A stretch of 64,000 nt of DNA from positions 44,500,492 through 44,564,491 of the forward strand of contig CM077600.1 of the NCBI GenBank assembly GCA_039654915.1, written 5' to 3'. Below, piece by piece: positions 59,652 through 64,000 of the stretch; position 1 is the first letter of the stretch, and the number at the start of each line of letters is the position of its first letter. This DNA is from Aquilaria yunnanensis. Its lineage: Eukaryota > Streptophyta > Magnoliopsida > Malvales > Thymelaeaceae. Under the pieces are notes generated by a model, which had not been told where the DNA came from, did no database searches, and was given only the letters and a program-made list of their open reading frames with translations. The translations under genes and the position numbers were made by a program.

Positions 59652-62600
59652 TATTGGTCTTTCAACTTTATCCATGTTTATAACTAGCAAGATAGCAATC
59701 AGTTAGCATACATGTACATGTGATGGGGTAGTGGAAGGGAAACAAATCCACTTTGAAAATGGTGGTGTGGCACAACCTGCTTAAATTTAGTGAAAATGAA
59801 AATGTATGTTAGTTCTTGGCACAGAGAGTATTGCATTAAAGCAAAGCTATGAAGTTTGTGAATGAGAATGTGTGGGGATATTGCTAAATACAATTACATT
59901 TGGTTTATCTCGAATCACAGGTATTGGTGATGTCCCAGGAAATGGAAGATCAGTTGTAGGTTCTGCTCCATTTTCTTGGATGCATTCTAACATGGAGGCC
60001 CAAATTCATCAACTCGAACAAGAAGCCTACTGTGCTGTCTTGCGAGCTTTTAAAGCTCAATCTGATGCTATTTCTTGGGTACTAGATTCTCTATTCACAT
60101 AGTTTTCCTGTTTACTGAGTTACAGTTCTCTATTTCTCTCTCCCTCACTTTTCCTGTGTGTAGTGATGGATGCATTTTACAAATCATTCACAGGAGAAGG
60201 AAAGTCTTATAACGGAACTTAGGAAGGAGCTGAGAGTATCAGATGATGAACATAGAGAGCTTCTGACTAAAGTCAATGGTGATGACATTATCCAGAGAAT
60301 TAGGTCTGAATGAATGTATTCTGAACTAGCAATTCAAGCAAGTGGTCATGTTGATTATTTTTTAATGGGTTAAAGCAATTAAAACAGGGACTGGAGACAG
60401 GCAGGTGGAAACAATACTGCCAGGATCAGCACATCTCAGCATGAGCTTCTACCAAGTCCTGGAGTTACAACATCTCGCAAGAAACAGCGGACATCGCAAT
60501 CGGTGCCATCTTTATCTCTATCATGCAGTTAATGCTTTAATTATAAGTTCTGCTCCTGCAGCAAGCTTGACACAGAGCAGCTTTTTAACGTTAGAGCAGG
60601 AAAGAATTGATATGTCAGCCTAATCTTTTGTGCACTCCTTTACCTGTCATTACTTCCAGGGTCATTCACTTCCAGGTGTATCTTCAATGAAGTCCATGCA
60701 TTACCCATCTACAGTTCCTGGTAGACAATTTAACCGTAATGCTTCTGTCAACTTTTCTGCAACCAATCCTCCTGAAGCAGCAGCAACAGATCATTACATT
60801 GGAAGGAAGGTTTGGACAAGATGGCCAGAAGATAACAGCTTTTACAAAGCTGTTATTACTGAATACAATCCATCTGAGGTAAGCAAATGCCTGCATCTTG
60901 GTGTCTCTTGTCAAACTTGTCTTTGAAGCTTGTGGCTATCTGACATGATGGTGAGCTGAGGCATGGTCAGTGGGTGTGTTGCTGGACCTACTAGTGCATT
61001 GCTTTGTGGAGCAAACTCCCTTGTCCGACCCAATCATCTTTCTATATCTTTACTCTTTAGTCAATCCATTTGTTTCCATTTAGAACTGTTTCATTTATCC
61101 TGCAACCGCAAAAATCCTTGAAGGGGTAGCATATGCTCTTGATTGAAAAGACAAGATTTGACTTTGTGCCTTAGTGGCCAAGTTGTTGTACATGCTGTTT
61201 TTTTATAACTTATACGTACTATTGTTTAATGGATTTTACAGCCAGCGTCAATTGTAATTTTCATTTATTATACAGGGCCGACACCTTTTAGTATATGATA
61301 TGGACACGGCAAATGAGACATGGGAGTGGGTTGATCTCAAAGAGGTAATTTGAGACAGTTTCTTCTCGTGTACTGACTTGATTGTTTTTTATTTTTTTTA
61401 GTGTTATCATGCATTATATCGAGCATAATGGATAGTCTTAATCAACAGTCTAGGTGACTGTCAACTAATGCTCTAGCATCCTCTACCATTGACTGTTTCC
61501 ACAACAAACCTTATTTTCTAATGAAATGTTGAAATTGTCAATGAAAGACATCAGCTTGAGGATCCTCGGTTTCAGTTGAGAGGTGACCTAAGGATGATAA
61601 TGTTGATATCATTTAGCTGAATTAGGGAGGTTTTACAAGAAGAGGGAGCTTAAAAATGTCATATAACTGTTATTATCATGTAAGCGCTGCATTTCTTTCT
61701 AAGAAATGAAGTTTTGAGAGAACTGCAATTCATTGCAGATTTCACCAGATGATATACGGTGGGATGGCGACGATCCAGGGGCATCTCAGAGGTGGAGTCA
61801 TGGTCGTGGTCAAGAACGTTTGGGTCGCGGTACACCTGCTCCAGGTGTTGGAAGAGGGAGAGGGTCATTGAAGGCTCATTTTGGAAGGGAGACTTTGCCA
61901 GCTCAGAATGGTGTTGCCAAAAATATGTCTGATGATATTGAATTACTTAACACAGAGACACTAGTAAAGGAGGTGGGCGTTTGTGATGAACTTTAAGAAA
62001 CCTAATTTGCTTAAGTATTCATTTTGAGTCAATTGATAAAATATTTTATTGTCAATAGGTGGAGAAGGTTTTTGATTCAAGTCATCCAGACCTTTATGAG
62101 CTCGAGAAGGCAAAAAAGAAGCTCAAAGTGAGAATTGAATTATATGATTCTGGATTTTCTTTTCCACCTTTTACTTTTTCTGCTTCCTTAGTTACAGTTA
62201 CATGAGAATCATCATATGATGCAGGAGCATGAACAAGCACTTATAGATGCCATTGCAAGGCTTGCTGATGCTTCTGATGGTGAAAGTGGTAATAAATACT
62301 CGTACACGTAGCATTCTCATTTGCATATAAAAGTTACTTTCCTGGTTATTTGGGACTTGGGACAACAAAAAAATCGATGTATTGCCCTCTATTGTAATGT
62401 CTTTTGCAATAAGCTCGCTCCATGCTCATGCTGGCTTACAAAGTGTTTCTCCGTCTTTTAAGCATGTGGCTGTGTTTCATTCTTTTATTTGGATTCTTGT
62501 TGCAAGGACTGAGATTAGCCCGCATGAAACTCGTATAAGAAGGTAAGCTATGTTGAGTCAGAGTTGAAGGAGTTGTATCTTGCAGAACTTTCAAAAACAT

Positions 62601-62756
62601 TAGTCAAGTTGGTGAAGCTTAGAGGTTTACAAGTCTAGAATTTGTGCGACTGCAAATAAAAGCTACTTCTCCTTGCATAAATTTGACGGGCTAACTTATC
62701 TATGCCTCTCTACCTTTGCAGATGGACAACGACAGCCATTCTCACACGGGCAGTAG
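57843..62756 (+). CDS. EML: EMSY-LIKE protein (ENT and Agenet domains), ten exons
   Basis: Exons read from splice sites: 57843-57870, 59921-60078, 60194-60303, 60388-about 60502 (end uncertain), 60660-60878, 61276-61344, 61739-61972, 62059-62127, 62225-62288, 62722-62756. The protein opens [10 protein letters not shown]. The ENT domain follows in exons 2-4 ([55 protein letters not shown]). The Agenet/Tudor-like domain is in exons 5-7 ([47 protein letters not shown]). A coiled region ends ARLADASDG...QPFSHGQ. In Arabidopsis, EML proteins are nuclear chromatin readers linked to plant immunity, flowering and seed development. Phases agree at all junctions except exon 4/5. Intron 1 is 2.05 kb and lies just after the start codon. 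Confidence 0.93.
57871..59920 (+). other. Intron 1 of the EMSY-LIKE gene
   Basis: Donor GTATGTTG and acceptor ATCACAG. Its 2.05 kb contain no recognisable gene, and an (ACAT)n run lies at 59621-59653. Long first introns near the start codon often enhance expression in plants. That is inference here. Confidence 0.8.
59621..59653. repeat. (ACAT)n microsatellite in intron 1
   Basis: About six ACAT units followed by TA repeats. Confidence 0.93.
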
Positions 62757-64000
62757 CAAGATCGGGCAATCTATTTTGTTCTTGCTAATTCATTTTTTCT
62801 CTTGGTGAAAATATCTGCAAGCCTCGGGGTCTCGGAAAGAATTCTTGATCATGAAGATTCGAGTGCTTACATCTACTGACGTTTTGAAAAATAGCTTTTG
62901 TTAGGGTAAAAAGGATTCTGTCAACTAGGTGTAATGTAAATTCCCAGAGCATTCTGGCAATGTATAGATTTTTCAGTTTATTTCCGCAACAGCCCTCTCC
63001 CTCCCAATCTGCCTTTTTTTCCTTTCACAGTCCTGCACTTGTTGACAAGTTTTGGTCAAAATCAAATTCAATAAAAAGAAAGGACTTAAGTCATCAGTGA
63101 TTAGATACAACTAGGAGTATAAATTTTCATATGCTGGCCGTTAGAAGTCAAATAGCGCCCTTAATATTTGGAGTTAGAACATGTTTAACAAGACAAAATG
63201 ATTCCTATGAACTCTTGCATCTTTTCTATCCCAACACAAGCAAATCTCCGTTTGAAACTGGAGGAGAGGGAAAACGGAAAACTAAAAACAAAGTGCCATT
63301 TAGTCAATAATTCTCGCAGTCCTGGTCAAAAATGGACACATCAATATTTGGGCAGCTAAGAACTTGCGAAACAAATGGGATGGACCTCCTCTTCTGCGCT
63401 AAAATATTCTTAAACTATTAATTATGTTGGTGGTCAATGTTATTTCTCTAGCTATTTGATCAACTGGATCAGTTAAGATGAACAAGTATAAACAAATAAC
63501 AGTGGCCAAGTTCTCTCTCCATAAGCATTATGTGTCTGACATATGTTCAATTGAACTTATGTTATGTACTTCACCTGAGAAAATGGTGTTCACCAATTAT
63601 CTCTACCAACATTGACTTGGTTTCTCCACTCAATAGAGAACACACAAGTATGTGCCTTCATCTTACACAGAAGAGAAGAATCATTTATTTTGTTTGGATA
63701 TATCCATCATTAGTGAATAAATAATAGTGAATGCCTTCTAGTAGAGCTCGCCAATATGTAAAAACATACCACTTGTCCAAGCAAACCAGCAAGTTAAAAA
63801 GAAAAAAAAAACAGCTCCTGTCTAAATCTGTAACTTGCTACCCTTTTTGACATAGTTAGTTAGCATTGGGGTGACGGAGAAGTAAAAGCACGACTCGTCT
63901 ACAAAGCTATCCAAGAACTTATCTCTCTTCTACCTCTCATGTACGTATTTGTTCAAGTCTTCCACCATCAACACCACCAAAGTCCAAACCCTCTCCCCTT
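62757..64000. other. 3' untranslated region of the EMSY-LIKE gene and downstream DNA
   Basis: The 3' untranslated region probably ends within a few hundred bases; an AATAAA-type word occurs at about 63069-63075. No further gene is supported. The CT-rich final bases (about 63950-64000) could be the 5' edge of a gene lying outside the window. Confidence 0.45.

Noticed and set aside
1..64000. CRISPR arrays, bacterial operons, tRNA or rRNA genes
   Set aside because: The window is plant nuclear DNA; regular arrays found here are transposon subterminal repeats or microsatellites, and no tRNA with both internal promoter boxes was seen by eye.

Overview
This is a repeat-dense, AT-rich window from a plant nuclear genome, most likely a eudicot. 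The evidence is GT-AG introns in an EMSY-LIKE gene, a DUF761 gene, and transposon families typical of flowering plants. No species was identified. There are three credible host genes: a DUF761 gene (36366-36935, +), a small secreted-peptide gene with a CLE-like tail (about 45992-46351, -), and a ten-exon EMSY-LIKE (ENT + Agenet) gene (57843-62756, +). Most of the remaining sequence is nested transposable elements.

Layout. 1-4985: AT-rich intergenic DNA with a Stowaway-like MITE. 4986-18098: a decayed CACTA (En/Spm) element on the minus strand. It carries relics of both a TNP2-type transposase (Transpos_assoc, tnp2, DUF4218, DUF4216) and a Transposase_24 gene. Its ends hold arrays of the palindrome TTGGTAATTACCAA, and a solo LTR sits inside it. 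18660-19884: a non-autonomous CACTA with the same subterminal repeats. 21541-24192: several MITEs and the end of a third CACTA. 24844-27364: a Mutator-like element (MULE) with a 10-bp perfect target-site duplication (TSD). It hosts a second MULE (24994-26055) that carries a fragment of a TTG1/LWD1-type WD40 gene. 30340-35190: an L1-type LINE that has lost its reverse transcriptase and whose RNase H is split by a second solo LTR of the same family as the first. 37847-39985: Tourist-like and Mutator-like MITEs. 42578-44300: a minus-strand LINE 3' fragment. 46650-48107: a 1.5-kb fold-back palindrome. 48120-48842: a mariner-like element with GC-richer internal repeats. 49465-56969: another MULE of the 24844 family, carrying exon 1 of a SHORT LIFE (BAH-PHD)-like gene and a DUF1639-like fragment, split by a copia retrotransposon with both LTRs (50317-56256).

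The order of events can be read from the nesting. Host-gene fragments were captured by MULEs; the MULEs were then hit by another MULE and by the copia element; the CACTA and the LINE were each hit by the same LTR family, which later collapsed to solo LTRs. None of the element-encoded proteins is intact. The strongest leads are the two gene-capturing MULEs, the long palindrome (a potential small-RNA source), and a frame break between exons 4 and 5 of the EMSY-LIKE gene. All homology calls were made by eye from translated motifs and direct reading of terminal repeats; no database search was run.
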